From Nocardioides sp. WS12 (lineage in GTDB: Bacteria; Actinomycetota; Actinomycetes; Propionibacteriales; Nocardioidaceae): DNA of 64,000 bases. Made by a program: the position numbers and the translations under genes. The stretch lies in contig NZ_CP053928.1 in assembly GCF_014108865.1 (NCBI RefSeq), positions 4,092,001 to 4,156,000 on the forward strand, written 5' to 3'. Below, piece after piece: positions 33,011-40,715 of this stretch (position 1 is its first letter; each line of letters begins with the position of its first letter). The notes below the pieces were generated by a model that saw only the letters and a list, made by a program, of their open reading frames with translations, was not told the origin of the DNA and ran no database searches.

Positions 33011-36000
33011 GCGCTCTCGGCCTCGCGCAGGCGCTGGCTGATGACCGCGGAGACGCCGTCGCCGCGCATGGTGACGCCGTAGAGCGCGTCGCCGACCTCC
33101 ATCGTCCGCTTCTGGTGGGTGATCACGAGGAGCTGGGAGTTCTCGCGCAGCTCCTCGTAGATCTCCAGCAGGCGGCCGAGGTTGGTGTCGTCGAGCGCCG
33201 CCTCGACCTCGTCGAGGATGTAGAACGGCGACGGACGGGCCTTGAACAGGGCGACCAGGAAGGCGACCGCGACGAGCGAGCGCTCGCCACCGGAGAGCAG
33301 GGAGAGCCGCTTGACCTTCTTGCCCGGCGGACGGGCCTCGACCTCGATGCCGGTGGTGAGCATGTTGGACGGGTCGGTCAGGACCAGCTTGCCCTCACCG
33401 CCCGGGAACAGGCGGGCGAAGGTTTGGTCGAAGGCCTTGGTGACGTCCGCGAACGCCTCGGTGAAGACCTGCTCCACGCGTACGTCGACGTCCTTGACGA
33501 TGTCGAGGAGGTCCTTGCGGGTGGCCCGCAGGTCCTCCAGCTGCTCGGAGAGGAACTGGTGGCGCTCCTCCATCGCGGTGAACTCCTCGAGGGCGAGCGG
33601 GTTCACCCGACCGAGCATGTTCAGCGCGCGCTCGGCCGACCGCAGGCGCTTGATCTGTTCCTCGCGCACGTAGGGAACGGTGCGGGGCTCGGCCTCCTCT
33701 TCGGACTCGGCTGCAGCAGCCGGGGCCTCGGCGGCCTCGTCCTCGGGCACGTAGAGCACCGGCACCGGCAGGTCGGGGCCGTACTCGGCGACGAGCCCGT
33801 CGGCTTCCAGTCCGAGCTCCTCGAGCGCCTTGATCTCGATCTGCTCGATCCGCATCTTCTGCTGCGTGCGGGCCATCTCGTCGCGGTGCACCGAGCTGAC
33901 GAGCTCCTCGTGCTCGCGACCGAGGTCGCGCAGCGACTGCCGGACGGTCATCAGTTCCTGCTCGCGGCCGCGGCGGGAGTCCTCGACGGCCTGACGACGC
34001 TGGGAGGCCTGCTCGACCGAACCTTCGAGCCGCGCGAGCACGAACGTCACTGCGGTGGCGACGGCCTGTCCGGCACGTCCCTCGGCAATCAGACGGGAGC
34101 GACGCTCGGCGGCACGCGCACGTGCCTGCCGCTCGGCCTGCGCGGCCTTGCGCATCTGGTCGACCCGACCGTGCAGGGCACGGCCGCGCTCCTCGGAGGT
34201 GCGCAGCGAGAGCCGCGCTTCCATCTCGGACTGGCGGGCGGCGCGGGTGACCTCGACGAGGCGTTCCTGCTCCGTGGTGTCGGGCTCTTCCTCGCCGTCC
34301 TCCTCGGCGCTGGCAAGGCGCTGCTCGAGTTCGGCCAGCCCGACGAGCGCCTGTTCGCGGGACGTCTCGGCCTGCTTGATCGCCTCGGTCATCCGCTCGG
34401 CCTCGGCGCGCGCGGCGCGGGCCAGCGAACCGTGCTGGCCGAGCTCCTCGGCCACCGCTGCGAGGGTGGCGTCGGACTCGTGGAGCTTCGCCAGCGCCAC
34501 GTCGACCCGCTGCTGGGCAGCGGACTTCTCGTTCTCGATCCGGGCGAGGTCGAACGACAACCGCTCGGACGACGCGATGGCCTCGGCCAGCGACGAGGTG
34601 GCCTCGTCGACCGCCGCCTGGATCTCAATCAGGCTCTGGCTGGCGTTCGAGCCACCAGACGCGAAGTGCGCACCGAGCAGGTCACCGTCGCGGGTCACTG
34701 CGACGACGTCGGGCAGGTCGGCGACCAGCGATCGGGCAGCGGCGAGGTCGTCGACGACGGCGATCTTGCGCAGCAGGCGGTTCAGCGCCGGGCGGACCTG
34801 GGCCGGGCAGTCGACGACGGAGGCGGCGTACGACGCCCCGGCCGGCAACCCGGGCCACTGGCTGACGTCCTCGGCCTCTCCCCCACCGAGCAACAGACCG
34901 GCGCGGCCGAGGTCGTCGGCCTTGAGGTGGTCGATCGCCGCAAGGGCGGTGTCGGCGTCGGTGACGGCGACGGCGTCGGCGGCGGCACCCAACGCGGTGG
35001 CCACCGCGCCTTCGTAGCCGGAGCGCACGTTGATCAGGGCGGCCACGGAGCCGAGGAGGCCGGAGACGGTGTCGCTGGCCGCGAGCAGTGCTCCGGCGCC
35101 GTCCTTGCGGGCGAGGCCGAGTTCGAGGGCTTCCTTGCGAGCGGTCAGTCCCGCCTTGTCGCGGTCGGCCTGCTGGGCCTCCTCGCGCAACTTGCCGAGA
35201 CGCTCGGCCAGGTCGTCGAGTTGGGCGACCGCGGCTTCGTGCTCGGAGTCGAGGCCTTCCTCGCCGGCGTCCAGTCCAGCGACGCGGGTCTCGAGGGCGG
35301 TGAAGTCGCGCTGGGACTTGTCGGCGCGCGTCGTCGCGTCGGCGCGGGCGGTCGAGAGGCGACCGATCTCCTCCTCAGCGGCGCTGGCGCGGGAGCGGAG
35401 CGTGTTGACCTGGCCGTGCAGGCGAGCCAGCCCCTCACGTCGGTCTGCAGCAGCGCGGAGCAGGCCGGCAACCCGGCGTTCCTCGGCGGCTGCCGCCTCT
35501 TCAGCGGTACGACGACCCTGGACCGCCGTTTCGAGAGCGGTCTGCTGCTCGGCGACCTGGGCAACGATCCCGGCCTCCTGCTCGGCAAGACGCGCGGCCT
35601 CGGCCTCGAGTTCGTCGGGATCGCGTCCGTCCGGGGTGCCGTCGGCGTCAGCTCCAGCAGCGTTGCGCACTCGTTCGGTCGCGAGGCTGTGGGTGCCGCG
35701 GAACCGCTCACGCAGTGCGTTGAGCGACGACAGGGTCTCCTGCGCCACGGAGAGGGCGGGGAGGTCTTCGCGCAGGGCCGCCTCGAGGACGGCCTCCTGC
35801 TCGCGGGCCACGGCCACCGCGGCTTCGACCTCGGCGCGCCGGGTGACCAGCACGCTCTCGTCGGCGAGCTCCTGCTCGAGCGCGGTACGGGCCGTGACGA
35901 GGTCGTCGGCCAGCAGGCGTGCCCTGGCGTCACGGACGTCGGCCTGGACCGTGGCGGCCCGGCGGGCGACCTCGGCCTGGCGGCCCAGCGGCTTGAGCTG

Positions 36001-36600
36001 GCGACGGATCTCGCTCAGCAGGTCGTTGAGGCGGGTCAGGTTGCCCTCGGTGGAGTCGAGCTTGCGGAGCGCCTTCTCCTTGCGCTTGCGGTGCTTGAGG
36101 ACACCGGCCGCTTCCTCGATGAACCCGCGCCGGTCCTCCGGCGTCGCGTGCAGGATCTGGTCGAGCTGGCCCTGGCCGACGATGACGTGCATCTCGCGGC
36201 CGATACCGGAGTCGCTCAGCAGTTCCTGGACGTCGAGCAACCGGCAGGACGTGCCGTTGATGGCGTACTCCGAGCCACCCGTGCGGAACATGGTGCGGCT
36301 GATCGTGACTTCGGAGTAGTCGATCGGGAGCGCACCGTCGGAGTTGTCGATGGTCAGCATCACCTCGGCGCGACCGAGCGGCGGGCGCCCCGTCGTACCG
36401 GCGAAGATGACGTCGTCCATCTTGCCGCCGCGCAGGCTCTTGGCGCTGGCCTCACCCATCACCCAGGCGAGGGCGTCGACGACGTTCGACTTGCCCGAGC
36501 CGTTGGGGCCCACGATGCACGTGATCCCCGGCTCCAGCTGCAGGGTCGTCGCGGACGCGAAGGACTTGAACCCCTTGAGGGTCAGGCTCTTCAGATACAC
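33007..36600 (-). CDS. smc: Chromosome segregation protein SMC
   Basis: SMC is the ATPase of the bacterial condensin and organises and separates chromosomes. The 1197-aa product has an N-terminal head with Walker A GPNGSGKSN, long coiled coils, a hinge around residues 510-670 (including GYEGAVATALGAAADAVAV), and a C-terminal head with signature LLSGGERSLVA and Walker B FYILDEVEAALDD. The GTG start at 36600 gives the expected YLKSLTLKGFKSF beginning. It heads the run smc, membrane protein, thioesterase, small membrane protein, ftsY. Confidence 0.97.
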   Translation of the reverse strand: MYLKSLTLKGFKSFASATTLQLEPGITCIVGPNGSGKSNVVDALAWVMGEASAKSLRGGKMDDVIFAGTTGRPPLGRAEVMLTIDNSDGALPIDYSEVTISRTMFRTGGSEYAINGTSCRLLDVQELLSDSGIGREMHVIVGQGQLDQILHATPEDRRGFIEEAAGVLKHRKRKEKALRKLDSTEGNLTRLNDLLSEIRRQLKPLGRQAEVARRAATVQADVRDARARLLADDLVTARTALEQELADESVLVTRRAEVEAAVAVAREQEAVLEAALREDLPALSVAQETLSSLNALRERFRGTHSLATERVRNAAGADADGTPDGRDPDELEAEAARLAEQEAGIVAQVAEQQTALETAVQGRRTAEEAAAAEERRVAGLLRAAADRREGLARLHGQVNTLRSRASAAEEEIGRLSTARADATTRADKSQRDFTALETRVAGLDAGEEGLDSEHEAAVAQLDDLAERLGKLREEAQQADRDKAGLTARKEALELGLARKDGAGALLAASDTVSGLLGSVAALINVRSGYEGAVATALGAAADAVAVTDADTALAAIDHLKADDLGRAGLLLGGGEAEDVSQWPGLPAGASYAASVVDCPAQVRPALNRLLRKIAVVDDLAAARSLVADLPDVVAVTRDGDLLGAHFASGGSNASQSLIEIQAAVDEATSSLAEAIASSERLSFDLARIENEKSAAQQRVDVALAKLHESDATLAAVAEELGQHGSLARAARAEAERMTEAIKQAETSREQALVGLAELEQRLASAEEDGEEEPDTTEQERLVEVTRAARQSEMEARLSLRTSEERGRALHGRVDQMRKAAQAERQARARAAERRSRLIAEGRAGQAVATAVTFVLARLEGSVEQASQRRQAVEDSRRGREQELMTVRQSLRDLGREHEELVSSVHRDEMARTQQKMRIEQIEIKALEELGLEADGLVAEYGPDLPVPVLYVPEDEAAEAPAAAAESEEEAEPRTVPYVREEQIKRLRSAERALNMLGRVNPLALEEFTAMEERHQFLSEQLEDLRATRKDLLDIVKDVDVRVEQVFTEAFADVTKAFDQTFARLFPGGEGKLVLTDPSNMLTTGIEVEARPPGKKVKRLSLLSGGERSLVAVAFLVALFKARPSPFYILDEVEAALDDTNLGRLLEIYEELRENSQLLVITHQKRTMEVGDALYGVTMRGDGVSAVISQRLREAESA

Positions 36601-36775
36601 GCAATCTCCCTAGCTTGTTCCAGTGCACACGTGTCGGTGTGCCGGACACAGGCGGTCGATCCTGTCACCTCGTGCAGGAACGGACCGTCGCGGGGGAAGC
36701 TCGGCGGACTCAGGCTACCCCGCGACCCCGTCGGATTCGTGCATCCGGGTGTCGTCGGATGTCGACAAATGAAAC

Positions 36776-36805
36776 GGACCACCGTCGCTGGAGCGAGGGT
36801 GGTCC
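36776..36805 (-). terminator. Intrinsic terminator between the coiled-coil gene and smc
   Basis: GGACCACC (36776-36783) and GGTGGTCC (36798-36805) form an 8-bp stem with a further inner stem CGC/GCG. On the minus strand it is followed by GTTTCATTTG, a T-rich tail. It lies just after the small coiled-coil gene. Bases 36601-36775 to its left hold no gene I can support and probably contain the smc promoter. Confidence 0.78.
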
Positions 36806-36857
36806 GGGGTGGTGCACCTGAATGGCAGGAAACCTGCCGTCAGGAGTCAGCTACAAG

Positions 36858-37046
36858 TCACGCCGGCTGCATGTCGCCGGTCAGGATCTCGGCAGCCCGC
36901 GCCGACACCAACTTGTCGTTCTCCTCAGACAGACGGAGGACGAGGGACTCCAACTCGGCGACCCGGTTGCGCAGGCGAGAATTCTCAAGCGCGAGGCGGG
37001 GGTCGCGGAGGTCGCTGTTCAGGTGTCCGATCAGCGCCTTGGCCAT
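36858..37046 (-). CDS. Small coiled-coil protein, conserved in Actinobacteria
   Basis: This 62-aa protein begins MAKALIGHLNSDLRDPRL and continues with a leucine-zipper-like heptad pattern (LENSRLRNRVAELESLVLRL). Short proteins of this kind are common in Actinobacteria, and I know no assigned function. It lies between mutM and smc and ends just before a strong terminator, so it is transcribed apart from smc. Confidence 0.7.
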   Translation of the reverse strand: MAKALIGHLNSDLRDPRLALENSRLRNRVAELESLVLRLSEENDKLVSARAAEILTGDMQPA

Positions 37047-37130
37047 GAAGTTGAGCCTTCCGGTTCGAGGGTCGGCCCGAGGGGTGGGGGCCGTCTACAA
37101 GAGTCCCACTTCAGCGTGCGCGGGTCAATC

Positions 37131-37988
37131 TCAGAGCCTACGACGAGGAGTGGGCTGGCATCGTGGGCAGAAGTACGACGACCGGTTCATGAACGCGACC
37201 CGCCGGATCGCCGTGCCGCATCGGTCACAGGGCTCGTCCTCGCGCCCGTAGGCGTGCAGCGAGCGGTCGAAGTAACCCGATTCGCCGTTGACGTTGACGT
37301 ACAGCGCATCGAAGGACGTCCCACCCTGGGCGAGCGCAGCGCCCATGACCTCGCGGGCGTGGCGGAGCAGGTCGACCGCCTGTTTGCGGGTGAGCCGGTC
37401 CCCCGGCCGTTCGCCGTGCAGGCCGGCGCGCCAGAGCGCCTCGTCGGCGTAGATGTTGCCGACGCCGGAGATGAGGCCCTGGTCGAGCAGCAGGCGCTTC
37501 ACGCCGGAGGTGCGCTTGCGGAGGCGGGCGATGAACTGCTCGTCGTCGAACTCCGGGTCCATGGGGTCCCGGGCGATGTGGGCGATCTCGGGCGGCAGTT
37601 CAGCACCGCCGAGCGACACGGACAGGCCACCGAACATGCGCTGGTCGACGAAGCGAAGCTCACGTCCCTCGGCCGCGCCGTCCAGCCGGAAACGGACCCG
37701 CAGGTGCCGTTCGACCGGGGCGTCGACGGGCTGCACGAGCATCTGGCCGCTCATTCCGAGGTGGCCCAAGATGGCGTCGCCGTTGTCCAGAGGAAGCCAG
37801 AGGTACTTGCCGCGACGGCGAGCGCCGTCGATCCGGCGGCCGGTCAGCGCGGCGGTGAAGCCCGCAGCGCCGGACGGGTGGCGTCGTACGGGACGGTCGT
37901 GCAGGACGTCGATCGCGGTGATCGTTGCGCCGACCACGTGGCGCTCGAGCCCGGCGCGGACAACCTCGACCTCGGGAAGTTCAGGCAC
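37131..37988 (-). CDS. mutM: Formamidopyrimidine-DNA glycosylase
   Basis: MutM/Fpg removes oxidised purines such as 8-oxoguanine from DNA. The 285-aa product starts with MPELPEVEVVRAGL, containing the catalytic Pro-2 and Glu-3, has the H2TH part (LLLDQGLISGVGNIYADE) and ends with a zinc finger (CDRCGTAIRRVAFMNRSSYFCPRC). All key residues are present. It follows rnc by 18 bases. Confidence 0.96.
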   Translation of the reverse strand: MPELPEVEVVRAGLERHVVGATITAIDVLHDRPVRRHPSGAAGFTAALTGRRIDGARRRGKYLWLPLDNGDAILGHLGMSGQMLVQPVDAPVERHLRVRFRLDGAAEGRELRFVDQRMFGGLSVSLGGAELPPEIAHIARDPMDPEFDDEQFIARLRKRTSGVKRLLLDQGLISGVGNIYADEALWRAGLHGERPGDRLTRKQAVDLLRHAREVMGAALAQGGTSFDALYVNVNGESGYFDRSLHAYGREDEPCDRCGTAIRRVAFMNRSSYFCPRCQPTPRRRL

Positions 37989-38006
37989 GGTGGAACCGGC
38001 GGTGGA

Positions 38007-38735
38007 TCAGCTGCCGGCAGCGATCGGACGACCGTGGGCGTCGAGGCCCAGGTCGGCAGCGATCTCGCCGTATGCCGTCTCGGCGGCGCCCTGCTCGGCT
38101 TCCTTCTTGGAGCGGCCGGTGCCGTTGCCGTAGAGCCGTTCGCCGACGCGGACCTGCGCCGTGAAGGTCTTCAGGTGGTCCGGGCCGTCGTCCTCGATGA
38201 CGTACTCGGGCACGCCCAGCGACTGCTCGGCCGCGAGTTCCTGCAGCGAGGTCTTCCAGTCCAGGCCCGCACCGAGGGCCGAGGCAGCCTCGATGAGCGG
38301 GTCGAAGAGCCGGTGGACGACCTCCGAGGAGGTGGTGATGCCGCCTCCGCTGAGGTGGATCGCGCCGATCACGGCCTCGACGGTGTCGGACAGGATCGAG
38401 GCCTTGTCGCGACCGCCGGTGGCTTCCTCGCCGCGACCGAGCTTGATGTGCTTGCCGAGACCCATGTCGCGGGCCACACCGGCCAGCGCGCGGGCGTTGA
38501 CGACCGCAGCACGGAGCTTGGCGAGCCGGCCCTCGGAGAGGTCCGGGTGGATCACGTAGAGCGTTTCGGTGACGACGACGCCGAGCACCGAGTCACCGAG
38601 GAACTCCAGCCTTTCGTTGGTCGGAAGACCACCGTTTTCGTAGGCGTAGGAGCGGTGCGTCAGGGCGCGGTCGAGCAGCTCGGGGTCCAGCGTGGGATCC
38701 CCGAGCGCTCGACGCAGCTCGACGTAGTCGGTGAT
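38007..38735 (-). CDS. rnc: Ribonuclease III, start codon unusual (ATC?)
   Basis: RNase III cuts double-stranded RNA and matures rRNA. The 242-aa product has the signature NERLEFLGDSVLG, the second acidic cluster SILSDTVEAVIGAI and a C-terminal dsRNA-binding domain (NGTGRSKKEAEQGAAETAY). The frame upstream of TDYVELRRALG has no ATG, GTG or TTG until deep inside rpmF. An ATC codon at 38735-38733 lies 8 bases after a GAGG that overlaps the rpmF stop. ATC initiation is my best reading; GTG within rpmF, about 70 bases upstream, or a sequence error are alternatives. Confidence 0.9.
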   Translation of the reverse strand: MTDYVELRRALGDPTLDPELLDRALTHRSYAYENGGLPTNERLEFLGDSVLGVVVTETLYVIHPDLSEGRLAKLRAAVVNARALAGVARDMGLGKHIKLGRGEEATGGRDKASILSDTVEAVIGAIHLSGGGITTSSEVVHRLFDPLIEAASALGAGLDWKTSLQELAAEQSLGVPEYVIEDDGPDHLKTFTAQVRVGERLYGNGTGRSKKEAEQGAAETAYGEIAADLGLDAHGRPIAAGS

Positions 38736-38745
38736 GCTGCAGGCC

Positions 38746-38931
38746 TCAGAGGACCTGGCGACGGGCGGCGCGCGCGCCGTACTGGCCGCAGGTGCCGCAC
38801 GCACGGTGCGGGAGGTGCTTGGCACCGCACGCCGGGTTGGCACAGGTGACCAGCACCGGGGCGACGGCCTTCCACGCAGAACGACGGTGCCGCGTGTTGC
38901 TGCGCGACATCTTCCGCTTCGGAACAGCCAT
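38746..38931 (-). CDS. rpmF: 50S ribosomal protein L32
   Basis: bL32 of 61 aa: AVPKRKMSRSNTRHRRSAWK at the start, then CANPACGAKHLPHRACGTCG with four cysteines that can bind zinc. An AAGGAGA site precedes ATG at 38931. It follows DUF177 as in most bacteria and ends 10 bases before the likely rnc start. Confidence 0.97.
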   Translation of the reverse strand: MAVPKRKMSRSNTRHRRSAWKAVAPVLVTCANPACGAKHLPHRACGTCGQYGARAARRQVL

Positions 38932-38974
38932 GTCTTCTCCTTGAAATCGGGGAACGTCGACGCTCGGGTGAGCG

Positions 38975-39568
38975 CTAGTCCTTGTGGTCTTCGTGGGCTT
39001 CTTCGGTCAGCGCTGTCAGCGCCGTCCAACGCGGGTCGATCGCCGCCTCGTGCGTGTGGTCCGGGTCATCCGCCAGCCGTGCGCCACATTCGACACACAA
39101 CCCCGGACAGTCGTCCTCACACAGCGGCTGGAACGGCAGTGCAAGCACCACCGCGTCCCGCAGCAGCGGCTCCAGGTCGACCAGGTCGTCCCGCAGCATG
39201 CTGACCTCGTCGTCCTCTTCCGCGTCAGCGGAATCCCGGATGTCGTCGTAGACGAACAGTTCCTGGAAATTCACCACGAGGTCTTCGCGGATCGGTTCCA
39301 GGCACCGCGCACACTCACCCTCCAGCCCGGCTTGCGCCGTACCGGTGATGAGCACACCTTCCATGACCGCTTCCATGCGCAAGTCGAGTTCAACCGGCGC
39401 GCCTTCGGGTACGGCAAGGACTTCGATGCCCAGATCTGCCGGAGCCGGCACTGTCAGCAACACCTCACGCTGGGACCCCGGACGGCGGCCGAGCTCGCGT
39501 GTATCGAGCACGAGCGGCGCTCTCGGGTCCAGGTCGTTCAGGTGAATCACTTCCAGGTCCGGGCACAA
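38975..39568 (-). CDS. YceD/DUF177 family protein
   Basis: DUF177 (YceD) proteins occur next to rpmF across bacteria, and a role in 23S rRNA or ribosome formation is proposed from other species. The 197-aa product has APLVLDTRELGRRPGS, the central GECARCLEPI and CEDDCPGLCVECGARL, with two CxxC pairs that may bind zinc. The start is uncertain: TTG at 39568, or GTG at 39550. A TAAGAT hexamer lies shortly upstream, so the mRNA may have a very short leader. Confidence 0.88.
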   Translation of the reverse strand: MCPDLEVIHLNDLDPRAPLVLDTRELGRRPGSQREVLLTVPAPADLGIEVLAVPEGAPVELDLRMEAVMEGVLITGTAQAGLEGECARCLEPIREDLVVNFQELFVYDDIRDSADAEEDDEVSMLRDDLVDLEPLLRDAVVLALPFQPLCEDDCPGLCVECGARLADDPDHTHEAAIDPRWTALTALTEEAHEDHKD

Positions 39569-39623
39569 CAGATCGGATCAATCTTAGGGTCAGCGCTCTG
39601 ACCGGGCAAAACGCGGTCGATGC

Positions 39624-40115
39624 TCACTCCTGACCCGTCCGTTCTGCGAGGCGCTCGACGAGCCGTTTGTGGACGGCCGGCGGCACCAGTTCGGAGACGT
39701 TGCCGCCGAGTGCCGCGACCTCCTTGACGAGGCTGGAGGAGACGTAGCCCAGCGACGCGGTGGTCGGGATGAACACCGTCTCAACCCCGGTCTGGTGGGC
39801 GTTCATCTGCGCCATCGGCAGTTCGTACTCGTAGTCGTTGCCGCCGCGCAGGCCCTTGACGATTGCCTGGGCGTCCATCTCGCGGCAGAAGTCGACGATC
39901 AGGCCGGTGAAGCCCATCACGGTCACGTTGGGGAGGTCGGCACACGCCTCACGCAGCATCTCGAGCCGCTCGTCGGGCTCGAAGAGCCGCGACTTCGAGA
40001 TGTTGGTGCCGGTGGCGACGATCAGCTCGTCGAACAGCGCCGACGCGCGCCGGAAGATGTCGACGTGCCCGTTGGTCACGGGGTCGAAGGAACCGGGACA
40101 CACCGCACGGGTCAT
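39624..40115 (-). CDS. coaD: Phosphopantetheine adenylyltransferase
   Basis: CoaD makes dephospho-CoA from phosphopantetheine and ATP. The 163-aa product has the nucleotidyltransferase motif PGSFDPVTNGHVDI with the T/HxGH signature, GLRGGNDYEYE and ASLGYVSSSLVKEVA. ATG at 40115 overlaps the rsmD stop (ATGA), the usual rsmD-coaD coupling. Confidence 0.97.
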   Translation of the reverse strand: MTRAVCPGSFDPVTNGHVDIFRRASALFDELIVATGTNISKSRLFEPDERLEMLREACADLPNVTVMGFTGLIVDFCREMDAQAIVKGLRGGNDYEYELPMAQMNAHQTGVETVFIPTTASLGYVSSSLVKEVAALGGNVSELVPPAVHKRLVERLAERTGQE

Positions 40116-40705
40116 GGGGCGAGGCTAGTGGTACCCGGGTGCTCGGCGAACCACACGGTCGTCTCGCCGTACCTTTTCTGCCCCCGTTTGCCCGACAGCG
40201 GTACGACGCCAGAGGGCCACGAGGGCTGCGGGCTGCGCCGCGAACGCTCCACCACCACGAGCGCGTCATCGGCAAGCCACCCCTGCACGGCGAGCAGGGC
40301 CAGGTCCTCGGCCACCGTCGCGTCGTCGAGCGGGTACGGCGGGTCGGAGAAGACCAGGTCGAACGGCGCCCGAGGCGGCTCGGCGAGGACAGCCGTGACA
40401 CTGCGCGCCAGCACATCGGCCACCTCGCAGCCGATGCTGCGGGCGTTGCCGCGAATCAACTCGGCGGTGCTCCTGTCGGACTCGACGAGCGTCACCGCTG
40501 CGGCGCCACGGGACCAGGCTTCGAGCCCGATGGCCCCCGATCCGGCGTACAGGTCCAGGACGCGCAGGCCCTGCAGCGAGCCGGCCCAGGCCTCGAAACT
40601 GGAGAACAGTGCCTCGCGGACCCGGTCGCTGGTCGGCCGCGTCTGGTCGCCCTTGGGCGTCTGGAGGCGGCGCCCGCCGGCCACTCCCGAGATGATGCGT
40701 GTCAT
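40112..40705 (-). CDS. rsmD: 16S rRNA (guanine-966-N2)-methyltransferase
   Basis: The 197-aa product starts RIISGVAGGRRLQTPKG, then TRPTSDRVREALFSS, the SAM-binding DLYAGSGAIGLEA and the catalytic FSDPPYPL. ATG at 40705 lies 10 bases after the recG stop. The family methylates G966 of 16S rRNA in E. coli numbering. Confidence 0.96.
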   Translation of the reverse strand: MTRIISGVAGGRRLQTPKGDQTRPTSDRVREALFSSFEAWAGSLQGLRVLDLYAGSGAIGLEAWSRGAAAVTLVESDRSTAELIRGNARSIGCEVADVLARSVTAVLAEPPRAPFDLVFSDPPYPLDDATVAEDLALLAVQGWLADDALVVVERSRRSPQPSWPSGVVPLSGKRGQKRYGETTVWFAEHPGTTSLAP

Positions 40706-40715
40706 GGGCGTGTCC

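Noticed and set aside
32998..37251. Very long plus-strand open frame (about 1400 codons) opposite smc and mutM
   Set aside because: It mirrors the codon pattern of the minus-strand genes in high-GC DNA; the minus strand encodes clear SMC and MutM with all motifs.
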